From Desulfuromonas sp. CSMB_57 (lineage in GTDB: Bacteria; Desulfobacterota; Desulfuromonadia; Desulfuromonadales; Syntrophotaleaceae), in contig NZ_JAFCIY020000023.1 in the NCBI RefSeq assembly GCF_020194955.2, positions 124,001 through 188,000 on the forward strand: 64,000 bases of DNA. Direction: 5' to 3'. Shown piece by piece: positions 35,975 to 44,471 of the stretch (position 1 is the stretch's first letter; each line of letters begins with the position of its first letter). Made by a program: the position numbers and the translations under genes. Under the pieces are notes generated by a model, which made no database searches, had not been told where the DNA came from, and saw only the letters and a list, made by a program, of their open reading frames with translations.

Positions 35975-37504
35975 ATGCGCCACCTCATCCTGGCAATGGG
36001 CCTGCTGCTGTCGGTCGCAAGCGCCCTTGCTGCTCAAGACGACTCGCTTGCGCCGGTCATTCCGGCGGATGCCGGGCGGAAGGTGTTGGCTCTGGAAGAG
36101 GCCGTCCGGCTGGCCTTGACCCGCAACCTCGCCCTGCAGGCCCAGAGCTTTGAAACCCGCGCCGGTGATGCGGAATTGAGCCGGGCCTACGGCCTCTACG
36201 ATCCGCGCCTGGGTCTGTATTTTAACGAGGGTGAGAGCAACGAACGCTCCAACCAGGTGTTTTTTGAGGCCAGCAACGCGGTTCGCTTCCGTGAGTTCGG
36301 GGTGTCCCTGGATCAGAAGCTGCCGACGGGCGCCGCACTCAGCCTGGACTTCGATAACCGGCGGCAGGACAGCAGCCCGGCTCCCGGCATCAATCCCGCC
36401 TATCGCGGCGAGGTACGGTTCAGCCTGGTGCAGCCCCTGCTGAAGGGCCTGGGCAGCACGGTGACGGAGCAGGGAATTCTGCTGGCAGCCAAAGACCGGG
36501 ACGTGGCGGTGGAAAACCTGCGGGAACAGGCCTTTGCCGTCCTGTCGGAAGTGCGAAACGGCTATTTCGAAGCATTGCGCCTGCGGCGCAATGTGCTGGC
36601 CCGACAGACCTCGGTAGCTTTGGCCGAGACCCTCTTGGCCGAAAACCGCGAGCGGGTTCGGGTCGGGATGTTGCCGCAATTGGATGTGCTGGAAGCGGAA
36701 TTCGGATTGAAACAGCGCGAGAGGGATTTGCTCGATGCCGAGCGGGCTTATCTGGATGCCCTGGATTTGCTGGCGCTGCTGCTGGACAGCCCGGAGCCGG
36801 TGACGGTGGCAGCCGTGCCCATGGAAAATGCCGTGCAGACCGACCTCCAGGCCGATACCCAACAGGCCCTGGCAAAGCGGCCGGATGTGCAGCGCCGGCA
36901 GCGGGAAATCGAGCGTTTGGACATCCAGCGTCGCGTGGCTCGCAACGCCCGGTTACCCGCCCTGGATCTGGGCGCCAGTTACGGGCACAAAGGCCTGGGG
37001 CGGGAATACAGCAACAACCTGTCCGATCTCGGCGGGGGCGATTTCCCCAACTGGCAGGTCGGGCTGACCCTGTCCTATCCCCTTGGCAACCGCGAGGCCC
37101 GGCATGAAGCCCGGCGCCTGGCGTTTCTGCAGCAGAGCCGCCAGGCCCTGCTGGCGCAGTTGCACAGCCAGGTGCGGACGGAAATCATGGCCGCCATCCG
37201 GCTGCTGGAAGTGAGCGGTAAAAAACTCGAGGTGGCGGCCAGCGGTTTGGCCTTTGCCGAGGAAAAGCTCCGCAACGTCATGAAGCGCAAGGAGGTCGGG
37301 CTGGCCACCACCCGCCAAGTGCTCGAAGCCGAAGAGGACCTGGCCCAGGCGCGCACGGACGAATCGGCATCACGGGCCGATTATCACAATGCCGTCACCG
37401 TCTACTGGCAGGTTTCCGGGCAGTTGCTCGAAATTCAGGGGGTACGTTTCAGCGGTGAGTTCCGGGACGAGAGCCGACCGTTGTTGGCCCCGCACCAGCC
37501 ATGA
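35975..37504 (+). CDS. TolC-family outer membrane efflux protein
   Basis: The 509-residue protein has a signal peptide (RHLILAMGLLLSVASALA) and two OEP repeats rich in long helices: LALEEAVRLALTRNLALQAQ near 35 and RREIERLDIQRRVARNARLPALDLGASYG near 315. This is the TolC/OMF layout for a trimeric outer-membrane channel. The start is the ATG with AAAAGGGG 7 bases upstream; a TTG 11 codons earlier lies in the hairpin. No periplasmic adaptor or inner-membrane pump is adjacent, so the partner system is unknown. Overlaps mqnA as ATGA. Confidence 0.88.
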   Translation: MRHLILAMGLLLSVASALAAQDDSLAPVIPADAGRKVLALEEAVRLALTRNLALQAQSFETRAGDAELSRAYGLYDPRLGLYFNEGESNERSNQVFFEASNAVRFREFGVSLDQKLPTGAALSLDFDNRRQDSSPAPGINPAYRGEVRFSLVQPLLKGLGSTVTEQGILLAAKDRDVAVENLREQAFAVLSEVRNGYFEALRLRRNVLARQTSVALAETLLAENRERVRVGMLPQLDVLEAEFGLKQRERDLLDAERAYLDALDLLALLLDSPEPVTVAAVPMENAVQTDLQADTQQALAKRPDVQRRQREIERLDIQRRVARNARLPALDLGASYGHKGLGREYSNNLSDLGGGDFPNWQVGLTLSYPLGNREARHEARRLAFLQQSRQALLAQLHSQVRTEIMAAIRLLEVSGKKLEVAASGLAFAEEKLRNVMKRKEVGLATTRQVLEAEEDLAQARTDESASRADYHNAVTVYWQVSGQLLEIQGVRFSGEFRDESRPLLAPHQP

Positions 37505-38355
37505 GTCTGCTCGTCGGCCATATTCCCTATCTCAACTGCGCGCCTTTCTTTCACCATCTGCCCGATTTCGGGTTTTCCGGCAGACTGGTCAGAGATGTTC
37601 CGACGCGGCTGAACGCCCTGCTTGCCGCGGGCCGCATCGATGTGGCGCCGGCCTCCTCCTTCGAATACGGTTGCCGCGCCGACCGTTATCGCCTGTTGCC
37701 TGCTCTTTCCATCAGTTCCATGGGAGCGGTGCAGAGCGTGCTGCTGTTGGCTTCCGATTCCATCGAAAGCCTGCGCGATGGCACCATTGCCGTCACCGAC
37801 GCCTCGGCAACCTCCGTCGCCCTGCTGCGGGTGCTGCTGCGGGAATGGTATGGCTGGACCGGCCGGCTTGCCGTGTATCCTACCAACGAAGTGGAACGCA
37901 TTATCGCCGCCGGCGGCGCGGGCCTGCTCATCGGCGACCGGGCCCTGCGTGCCGGACTCTCCGGCTCGGCGCCATGCATCTACGACCTTGGTCAACTCTG
38001 GCATGAATATACCGGCCTGCCCTTCGTTTTCGCCCTGTGGATCGTTCACCAACGGGCGGCGGAGACCAAGGCTGCCGAAATTCAGGCCTTTGCCGTCCAA
38101 TTGCAGGCCTCCCTGCAGCGATCCCGACAGGATTACGCTGCCTTGGCGCGGCATTTGGCAACAGATTGTGGTTTCAACGCGACCGCCTTGGTGGCCTATT
38201 GGAAGGCCATGTCCTTCCAATTCGGCGAAACCCACCGCCAGGGCTTGGAACTGTTTTTCCGCCTCGCCGTCCGCCACGGCCTGTTGCCTGAAGCGCCGCC
38301 ATTATGCTTTTTTGGCGACCCCTTTTCCGTTGACGCTTTCAAAGGAATAACATAA
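37501..38355 (+). CDS. mqnA: Chorismate dehydratase, futalosine menaquinone pathway
   Basis: MqnA converts chorismate to 3-enolpyruvylbenzoate, the first step of the futalosine route to menaquinone. The 284-residue protein has the periplasmic-binding-protein-like fold of the DUF178 family: GHIPYLNCAPFFHHL at the N terminus, LNALLAAGRIDVAPASSFEY near 38-57 and the central ITAVTDASATS-type segment (IAVTDASATSVALLRVLL). The C-terminal region has LWIVHQRAAETK. Start overlaps the preceding stop. It links the nearby shikimate genes to quinone synthesis. mqnB-E are not in the window. Distinguishing MqnA from MqnD rests on the N-terminal motif. Confidence 0.85.
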   Translation: MSLLVGHIPYLNCAPFFHHLPDFGFSGRLVRDVPTRLNALLAAGRIDVAPASSFEYGCRADRYRLLPALSISSMGAVQSVLLLASDSIESLRDGTIAVTDASATSVALLRVLLREWYGWTGRLAVYPTNEVERIIAAGGAGLLIGDRALRAGLSGSAPCIYDLGQLWHEYTGLPFVFALWIVHQRAAETKAAEIQAFAVQLQASLQRSRQDYAALARHLATDCGFNATALVAYWKAMSFQFGETHRQGLELFFRLAVRHGLLPEAPPLCFFGDPFSVDAFKGIT

Positions 38356-38376
38356 ACTGGCGAACCATTCACACCG

Positions 38377-38463
38377 GCCCGGGTGGCGGAACTGGCAGAC
38401 GCAAGGGACTTAAAATCCCTCGGCCGTATGGCTGTACGGGTTCGACCCCCGTCCCGGGCACCA
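38377..38463 (+). tRNA. tRNA-Leu (anticodon UAA)
   Basis: An 87-base gene including an encoded CCA. The acceptor stem is GCCCGGG/CCCGGGC, the D-arm contains GGCAGACGC, the anticodon stem AGGGA/TCCCT encloses the loop CTTAAAA with TAA at 38411-38413, a long type II variable arm is present and the T-arm reads GGGTTCGACCCCC. It reads UUA codons. It lies 21 bp after mqnA and is followed by a terminator. Confidence 0.97.
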
Positions 38464-38471
38464 AAAAAACC

Positions 38472-38508
38472 AAGGCGAATCAAGCTTTTATGCTGATTCG
38501 CCTTTTTT
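38472..38508 (+). terminator. Rho-independent terminator after tRNA-Leu
   Basis: An 11-bp stem (38472-38482 with 38494-38504) and an 11-base loop are followed by a T run. It ends the mqnA-tRNA transcript. Confidence 0.93.
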
Positions 38509-38585
38509 ATATGCGCTGTCCGGAAATAACGAAAAATGCCTCAGGTATTAAGTGTGATCCCCCTTCTTGCGTACGACCGCCGGCA

Positions 38586-38798
38586 TCACTTCTCCGCCAC
38601 GGAAAGATCCTGATAGGCCGCCCAGATTTTGGCCGGGGTCGCTTTGCCGACAATGCAGACGACGCCGGAATGGACAAACACGTCGCCCTCCCTGATCTGG
38701 ATTTCGAATTGCCCGCCGCCTTGATTGATGGCCCGGACGGCGGTTCCGGTTTCCGTGGTGAACTGGGTTACGCCCTGAAAAATAACGGTATCCTTCAT
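38586..38798 (-). CDS. Small hypothetical protein (70 residues)
   Basis: A perfect AGGAGG lies 6 bases before the ATG on the minus strand, which supports a real gene. The product is mostly beta-strand by pattern (KDTVIFQGVTQFTTETGTAV, GGQFEIQIREGDVFVHSG), without signal peptide or cysteine clusters (one Cys only). It ends in a short helix. I do not recognise the family. It is 141 bp downstream of the HDOD-GGDEF gene on the same strand and may be co-transcribed. Confidence 0.7.
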   Translation of the reverse strand: MKDTVIFQGVTQFTTETGTAVRAINQGGGQFEIQIREGDVFVHSGVVCIVGKATPAKIWAAYQDLSVAEK

Positions 38799-38939
38799 CG
38801 TCGCCTCCTATCCAAAATCATGAAAATCTGGTACTGCCCTTGCACGGCCAAGTCAAAACAGCCCGCCTGCGCAAAGAGTCACACGGTGAAGTTTACCACT
38901 CTTTTACCTGCCTGCTCTGGTCGTCCCGCTTTGTGCCGG

Positions 38940-40520
38940 TTACAGTTCGACTACCAGAATCCCGTTGCGTCCGGCGCGTTTAGCCTGGTAAAGGGCCTTG
39001 TCGGCAGCGGCGATAATGGCCATTTCGTTCACCTTTTTCTGTTTTCCGCTGGTGGCCGTTCCACCCACGCTGATGGTCAGTTGCAGCGGCACCCCGTCGA
39101 CGGTTATGGTCATGGCTTCGATGCTGTGCCGGATACGCTCGGCGAAAGCTTCCAGACCGGCCTTGTCGGTTTCCGGCATGATGATGGCAAATTCGTCGCC
39201 ACCATAACGAACCACGATGTCCGAGGTCCGCATGACCTGTGACACCTGCTTGGCGACTTCACGCAAGGCGACATCGCCGACCAAATGTCCCAACCTGTCG
39301 TTGATTTCCTTGAATAGATCGATGTCGAAAAAGATCAGGGACAGAGGCCGCTGGTAGCGTTTGCTTCGGTCCAGTTCGTTTTCCATAGCCTCCTGGAAAT
39401 AGCGATTATTGTAGAGACCGGTCAACTCATCGCGATAGGCCAGTTGGCGATAGCGTTTGTTGGCCTCGAGGAGTTTGGTGACATAGATGCTCGATTCCTC
39501 CTTGGACTGCTTCAGGTCCATGAACAACTGCTCGTAGCCGATGTTGAGTTTGCCCAGTTCCTGGTTGGCTTCCTGCAACATTTCCGAAAATGGCTTGATC
39601 TTGTTGTTCGGAATGTCGAAAAAATCCATGACTTCGTTAGCTTGGCCGGCCAGACTGTCGATGAGGTTTTTAGCTTCCTGCTCCGTCAGATTGTAACGGA
39701 GGGTAAGCACATCAAGAACTTCAACCATATTGACGCTGCTTTGGCTGCCATGATAGGTCGCAGAAATTCTGTCGGCCAGATTCAGGATGTCCAACGTTGT
39801 CCGATGGCTGTCAGGAACAGATTGCGGCCGATGGGAATAAAAAATCGGCAGGTAGATGTTTTCCGGGAGACCCCAATCCTTTAGCAGAGTGCCACCCAGG
39901 CCGGCATGGCAAAAGCCCAGCAGTTCATGCTCAATATCGTGGCCGGAGCGTGCGCGGCTGTTCTTTTGAACCAGCACTTCCATGTAGGTGTCCGTACAGT
40001 GGTGAAAAAGCACCAGTACGCCGATGTCCTGTAGCAGGGCGCTGACAAACAGGGTGTCACTGTCCTGCCCAACCTGTTGGGCCAATGTCCTGGCGGCAAC
40101 GGCCGCGGTTACCGCACGCTTCCAGAAATACTTGAAATCGAAAAAACCATCCGCATCGCTGTGCATGGTGCGGACAATAATGAAGGTCAGGGCAATGTTT
40201 TTCAGGGCGCTGATGCCGAGAATGGTCAGGGCGCTTTCAATGCTCTGCACTTTGCCGTTACAGCCATACATGGAGGAATTGGCCACCTTCAGCAGCTTGA
40301 CCGCCAATGCTGGATCGGCGGCGACGATGCGACCCAGATTGGCAAAACATTGGTCATCATTTTGGACCGCTTCCAGAATGCGGACGACAATCCCCGGTGG
40401 AGAGGGAAGTTCAACTTTTTGACCGATCAGAGTCCGGACGGCATGAATGTCGCGCAGGGGGAGGGCGGAGGCCTTCCCTTCAGATCCGGAGGTATTCCGA
40501 TTTCCATCCATAGAGTGCAT
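38940..40520 (-). CDS. HDOD-GGDEF protein, probable diguanylate cyclase
   Basis: The 526-residue cytoplasmic protein has an HDOD domain (about 28-225: LPSPPGIVVRILEAVQND, DPALAVKLLKVANSSMYG), a coiled-coil link (about 295-350) and a C-terminal GGDEF domain (about 355-526). The active motif GGDEF is intact at 440-444 and an RxxD inhibitory site (RTSD, 431-434) lies exactly five residues before it. Active synthesis of c-di-GMP with product inhibition is therefore expected. GGAG precedes the ATG; a second in-frame ATG is three codons in. c-di-GMP could act on PilB-type MshEN domains, but that link is inferred only. Confidence 0.9.
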   Translation of the reverse strand: MHSMDGNRNTSGSEGKASALPLRDIHAVRTLIGQKVELPSPPGIVVRILEAVQNDDQCFANLGRIVAADPALAVKLLKVANSSMYGCNGKVQSIESALTILGISALKNIALTFIIVRTMHSDADGFFDFKYFWKRAVTAAVAARTLAQQVGQDSDTLFVSALLQDIGVLVLFHHCTDTYMEVLVQKNSRARSGHDIEHELLGFCHAGLGGTLLKDWGLPENIYLPIFYSHRPQSVPDSHRTTLDILNLADRISATYHGSQSSVNMVEVLDVLTLRYNLTEQEAKNLIDSLAGQANEVMDFFDIPNNKIKPFSEMLQEANQELGKLNIGYEQLFMDLKQSKEESSIYVTKLLEANKRYRQLAYRDELTGLYNNRYFQEAMENELDRSKRYQRPLSLIFFDIDLFKEINDRLGHLVGDVALREVAKQVSQVMRTSDIVVRYGGDEFAIIMPETDKAGLEAFAERIRHSIEAMTITVDGVPLQLTISVGGTATSGKQKKVNEMAIIAAADKALYQAKRAGRNGILVVEL

Positions 40521-41013
40521 ATTCTCCGGCAGGCCGAAGGGCAGTCGGCCGCTTATCGAACCGGCTTTCGGCAGGCAATTGAAAATCTTCCTGAAGCTGG
40601 TGTGCGTAATAGCCAGCTAACAGAGTGTTGTCGGTTCCAGTCAAATTTTTGGCTGGCTGTCATTGTGCTGAATCTCCAGGAAGATGGCCAAAAATGAAAA
40701 ACCCTATCCCTGGGAAAAGCCGTGCCGGGCCCCCAAACTCCTGGGCTGAGCAGTTACGTTTTTTTCTTTTCCAAGGTATCACAGAACATGAAGACGGCTT
40801 TGCAGAAAGGCTTTTCTTTAATCGACTTGGTGTATGCAAAGAATGGGCCTTAATGAATGTCAAGTTTAGCGCATTGTATATATCGTAAACAATTAGAAAT
40901 CTTGACATGAAAAAGAATGAGATTTATTTTGTGATCCATGCGGGACGTTATGTGTCTTTCGTTATAAGGCCTGCTGCCGGGCCTTTGTGTCCACCTTTAA
41001 AAAGGAGGGCGGG
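40521..41013. other. 493-bp intergenic region with a candidate sigma-70 promoter
   Basis: No convincing gene is seen between the divergent HDOD-GGDEF and zinc-ribbon genes; the open frames here lack ribosome binding sites and family motifs. TTGACA at 40902-40907 and TATTTT at 40925-40930 are 17 bases apart and could drive the plus-strand genes. A small hairpin AAGGCC/GGCCTT (40966-40985) follows. The part from 40760 to 40930 is AT-rich. Confidence 0.6.
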
Positions 41014-41226
41014 ATGCCCGGAAATGGCTTCTCCGAGTCCAAACACCTTGTCGAACTGCATTGTCCCTGCTGCCAGGCCCTGGTCCGGGTTCTGCCAAGG
41101 GAGGTGCGACTGCAGGCGACGTTTTGCTGCCCGCATTGTTGTCAAGAAACCCGGTTCGAAAGCTCCCACCTACTGGAATCCCTGCATCAAATCGAGGCCA
41201 TGCTGGCTCAGTGCCAAGCACGATAG
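41014..41226 (+). CDS. Small zinc-ribbon-like protein (70 residues)
   Basis: The start with AGGAGG 6 bases upstream gives a 70-residue protein; an in-frame GTG nine codons earlier precedes that site and is unlikely. It has two Cys clusters, CPCC (residues 17-20) and CCPHCC (about 38-43), which could bind one zinc as a ribbon, followed by a helix (SSHLLESLHQIEAMLAQC). This resembles MJ0042/FleS-type zinc finger starts of larger proteins, but here it stands alone. Function unknown; a DNA-, RNA- or protein-binding role is possible. Confidence 0.72.
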   Translation: MPGNGFSESKHLVELHCPCCQALVRVLPREVRLQATFCCPHCCQETRFESSHLLESLHQIEAMLAQCQAR

Positions 41227-41413
41227 GTCTTCCCACCTCCAAAAATTCTTCTTGCATAGGGTTCTGATCCCTTGGGCGAATGGTATAGTTGAGCCGAGAG
41301 CGGCCGTTGCGTCATGCCCCTGAGCAGCCAGACCTTCGTGAGCACTTCGGCGTGACCGTTGCATCGCCGCTGTTTGGTGCCCATCAGCCAAGGCGGTGTT
41401 CCAAGGAGTATCC

Positions 41414-41911
41414 ATGACACCTAAATCCCTTTTGGAACAGAGTCTCGGCTTCGTCATCTGGCTGGTCATCACCTTTTCCGCTGCGGCTGTCGGCAGCGTC
41501 GCGACCATGAATGCCCGGGATTTCTACTCCCAACTGGTTTTGCCGGCCTGGGCGCCGCCGGGATGGGTTTTCGGCCCAGTCTGGACCCTGCTTTATGCCA
41601 TGATGGCGGTGGCGGCCTGGCTGGTCTGGCGGGTTGGGGGATTTCGTGCGGCGCGCGGCGCGCTGTGCCTGTTTCTGATTCAACTTGCGTTTAATGCACT
41701 CTGGAGTTGGCTGTTCTTTGCCTGGAATCGCGGTGCCCTGGCATTTCTGGAAATATGGCTGTTGTGGCTGCTGATCCTGGCAACGCTGCTGGCCTTCTGG
41801 CGAGTCAGAGCCGCCGCCGCTTGGCTGCTGGTTCCCTATCTGCTGTGGGTGAGTTTTGCCGCGGTTCTGAGCCATGCCATCTGGCAACTCAACCCCTCGA
41901 TCCTGGGCTGA
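41414..41911 (+). CDS. tspO: TspO/MBR family tryptophan-rich sensory protein
   Basis: The 165-residue protein has five hydrophobic helices and the family pattern: ATMNARDFYSQLVLPAWAPPGWVFGPVW after helix 1, LYAMMAVAAWLVWRVGG, FLIQLAFNALWSWLFFAWN, and a last helix with VPYLLWVSFAAVLSHAIWQLN. TspO proteins bind tetrapyrroles and in bacteria modulate responses to oxygen and porphyrin. The start is the ATG after AAGGAG (8 bases). It is upstream of two cobalamin-type radical SAM genes, which could be a functional hint. Confidence 0.9.
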   Translation: MTPKSLLEQSLGFVIWLVITFSAAAVGSVATMNARDFYSQLVLPAWAPPGWVFGPVWTLLYAMMAVAAWLVWRVGGFRAARGALCLFLIQLAFNALWSWLFFAWNRGALAFLEIWLLWLLILATLLAFWRVRAAAAWLLVPYLLWVSFAAVLSHAIWQLNPSILG

Positions 41912-42003
41912 TATTCCCATGAACCGAGGAGTGCGAGTGTTTGCTCCAAGGCTGCTGGATAGTTGCACCATTTTTTTCCTGCTGGAAGAGGAGCAAGCAC
42001 CCC

Positions 42004-42270
42004 ATGGAAAGTGAAAAAATACAGATTCGTACCGAAGCCGGGCAAATTCTTGAAGTGGAGGTGGCCGGCAAAAAGTCCGATGCCATCTGGGTGGTACTGG
42101 GCGAAGGGGCGCACAGTATCAAGTGCAAACTGACTCCGACCCGTACCGGTCGGGCCTATGCGGGCACTGTCATGGGCCGTGAAATCGTCTACGAACGCAG
42201 CGTGCAACAGGTTCGAGAGGATCTGGCCCGACACCGTCCTGAGCAAAACTTGCGCAAACCTTCTCGCTGA
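42004..42270 (+). CDS. Small hypothetical protein (88 residues)
   Basis: The 88-residue protein is mostly beta by pattern (KIQIRTEAGQILEVEVAG, AIWVVLGEGAHSIKCKLTPT, AYAGTVMGREIVYERS) and ends in a basic helix (VQQVREDLARHRPEQNLRK). It looks like a small beta-barrel domain with a charged tail. GAGGAG lies 11 bases before the ATG; the frame opens 21 codons earlier with a TTG. No signal peptide. I do not recognise the family. Confidence 0.65.
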   Translation: MESEKIQIRTEAGQILEVEVAGKKSDAIWVVLGEGAHSIKCKLTPTRTGRAYAGTVMGREIVYERSVQQVREDLARHRPEQNLRKPSR

Positions 42271-42421
42271 GGCGGATTTTTCGTGAGGCGAACACCAATG
42301 CGCGTCGCCGGAGTTTGAAACCTACAGGGGAAACCTTGGCCAGGTCTGCGGCGGCGCGCCTTGCCGGCAACCAAAATCTCTCAGAATTTCTTGACACGAC
42401 TAACCGTACGGGACACAAGTC

Positions 42422-43138
42422 TTGAGATTGGCCATCAATCCCTATGGAACCATCGGTTTCGGCCTGGCCTCGACTTATGCGCTGCTTGGGTCCTGGTCCC
42501 TGCCGGAGTTCTGCTGGAGCACCTGGTTGGCGGGTCTGGTCTATGCCTGGGGTTGCATTGCCACGGCCTCGGTGCAAGGCGTTTTCGCCGCCTGCTCCCA
42601 TCGGAAAGCCATCGAGGAGCGTTTGCCCTTGCTACGGCATTTCTCTCCTGCGGTCTTTCTGTTTGGCGCCATTCTGCTCAGTCTGTCCCTGGGGTGGCTG
42701 ACCTTCCGCCTTTACAGTTTTTTGTTCGGTTTCTATGGTCTGTTTCTCTCCGTATTCGCCGAACTGGAACCCTATTCCCTGTTCGGACGTAACGGCTTCA
42801 TCAACTCGGACTTTTTTACCCCGGTGTTTTTTCTGCTTGAGCGTTTCTGGCCCATGGTGGTCGGCGTGCTGATTGCGAACTGGCAGGACTTTCTCGGCGG
42901 CAACCCTTGGCAGCGAGTCCGATTGCCCTTGCAGAGAGAGATCGTGCGTCTGCACGTCATGATTCTCGCATTGCCGTTTTTGGCCCTGCTGGCATGGGCT
43001 CTGGTCGGCGCGGCCTACCAGCCCATCACCATCCTGCTGCTCATGGCTCTGCTCTATCTGTTGCCGAAACCGTCGCAGGCCAAGCGTGACCAAGACGGAG
43101 AGATAAAACGGGAGAAGGCCGTACCCTGGGTGGAGTGA
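42422..43138 (+). CDS. Polytopic membrane protein of unknown function
   Basis: The 238-residue product is very hydrophobic, with about five or six helices (approximately 8-28, 30-50, 75-115, 130-150, 178-212) and a charged C-terminal tail. Aromatic stretches (FRLYSFLFGFYGLFLSVFAEL) are notable. The only early start is a TTG with a weak ACGGGA site, so the exact N terminus is uncertain. It ends 4 bases before the first radical SAM gene, suggesting that the three genes form one operon. Family not recognised. Confidence 0.72.
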   Translation: MRLAINPYGTIGFGLASTYALLGSWSLPEFCWSTWLAGLVYAWGCIATASVQGVFAACSHRKAIEERLPLLRHFSPAVFLFGAILLSLSLGWLTFRLYSFLFGFYGLFLSVFAELEPYSLFGRNGFINSDFFTPVFFLLERFWPMVVGVLIANWQDFLGGNPWQRVRLPLQREIVRLHVMILALPFLALLAWALVGAAYQPITILLLMALLYLLPKPSQAKRDQDGEIKREKAVPWVE

Positions 43139-43142
43139 GACG

Positions 43143-44471
43143 GTGAAGGTACTTTTTCTGCAACCCAACCTGGCCGATGTACGCTCCGCGGATGCCATGG
43201 AGCCGCTGGTGTTTGCCATTCTGAAAAGCCTCACTCCGGCGGATGTCGAAGTGGCTCTGCGTGATGAACGGGTGGAGCCGATTCCGGATGAGGAATCGGC
43301 CGATCTGGTGGCCATGACCATCCAGACTTTTACCGCCCGCCGGGCCTATCAACTGGCGGCCCAATTTCGGGGTCGCGGCATCCCGGTGGTTGCGGGCGGC
43401 CATCATCCAACCCTGCTGCCGGAAGAAGTGCTCCGGCATGTCGATGCGGTGGTCATGGGGGATGCCGAGGGGATCTGGCCGCAACTGCTGGCCGATGCCC
43501 GCAGCGGTCGCCTGCGCCGTCTCTACCGCGGGCCGCAGCCGCCGCTGACTTCCGGCCTGATTCCGGACCGTACCATTTTTGCCGGCAAGAAATATCTTCC
43601 CATCCATCCCGTGCAGTTCGGTCGCGGCTGCCGCTATGCCTGTGACTTCTGTTCCGTGCATGCCTTTTACGGCACGTCGCTGCGTTATCGGCCGGTTGCC
43701 GACCTGGTTGCCGAGCTGGCCGCATTGTCGGGGCGGATGGTTTTTCTGGTGGACGACAACCTGTTCGCCGATCCGGCCCGTGCCCGGGAACTGCTGCAGG
43801 CCGTTGCTCCACTCGGATTGCGCTGGGTCTGTCAAGCCAGCATCGATGTCGCGGCCGATGCATCCATGCTGGATCTTTTGTCCCGAAGCGGCTGCTGCTG
43901 CGTCCTCATCGGTTTTGAATCCCTGCGGCGCGGCAACCTGGTGCAGATGGGCAAAGCCGCCAACCTCGCGCTGCCCGATTACGATTCCGCCGTGGCCCGA
44001 ATCCGGCGCCGGGGCATGATGGTCTATGGCACCTTTGTGTTCGGCTATGATGCCGACGATGAAACGGTATTCGCCGAAGCGGCGGATTTTGCCATTCGCA
44101 ACAAGCTGTGTCTGGCCAACTTCAATCCTCTGGTCCCCATCCCCGGAACCCCACTGTTCCGGCGCCTGGCCGCGGAAGGGCGTTTGCTGTTTCCCGCCTG
44201 GTGGCTTGCGCCCGACTATCGCTACGGCATGGCGACCTTTCGTCCCCGGAGCATGACCGAAGCGGAACTTACCGCCGGCTGTTTTTGGGCTCGCAAACGT
44301 TTCAATGCCTTGGGCACCATTGTCCGCCGGGCCCTGGACCGGCAGGCCAACGGGCATAATCTGCAGCAACTGGCTCTGTTTCTAGCTGCCAATCTGACAT
44401 CGCGGCGGGAAATTTTCCGCAAACAAGGGCTGGCCCTCGGGCCCGATGGCGGTTTATGCGAATCACCCTGA
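43143..44471 (+). CDS. B12-binding-type radical SAM protein, copy 1
   Basis: The 442-residue protein has an N-terminal Rossmann-like cobalamin-binding-type domain (KVLFLQPNL, VAMTIQTFTARRAYQLA, VVAGGHHPTLLPEEVL, DAVVMGDAEGIWPQLL; about 1-125). A radical SAM barrel follows with the 4Fe-4S motif CRYACDFC (about residue 162), then VFLVDDNLFADP and VLIGFESLRRGNL. This is the architecture of BchE/HpnR/HpnJ-like methylases and oxidoreductases. GTG start 4 bases after the membrane protein. It overlaps copy 2 by 16 bases. The substrate is unknown. Confidence 0.87.
   Translation: MKVLFLQPNLADVRSADAMEPLVFAILKSLTPADVEVALRDERVEPIPDEESADLVAMTIQTFTARRAYQLAAQFRGRGIPVVAGGHHPTLLPEEVLRHVDAVVMGDAEGIWPQLLADARSGRLRRLYRGPQPPLTSGLIPDRTIFAGKKYLPIHPVQFGRGCRYACDFCSVHAFYGTSLRYRPVADLVAELAALSGRMVFLVDDNLFADPARARELLQAVAPLGLRWVCQASIDVAADASMLDLLSRSGCCCVLIGFESLRRGNLVQMGKAANLALPDYDSAVARIRRRGMMVYGTFVFGYDADDETVFAEAADFAIRNKLCLANFNPLVPIPGTPLFRRLAAEGRLLFPAWWLAPDYRYGMATFRPRSMTEAELTAGCFWARKRFNALGTIVRRALDRQANGHNLQQLALFLAANLTSRREIFRKQGLALGPDGGLCESP

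Noticed and set aside
40625-40908. Small open frames on both strands in the 40.5-41.0 kb gap
   Set aside because: No ribosome binding site, no recognisable motif, and the two frames overlap each other. Treated as non-coding.
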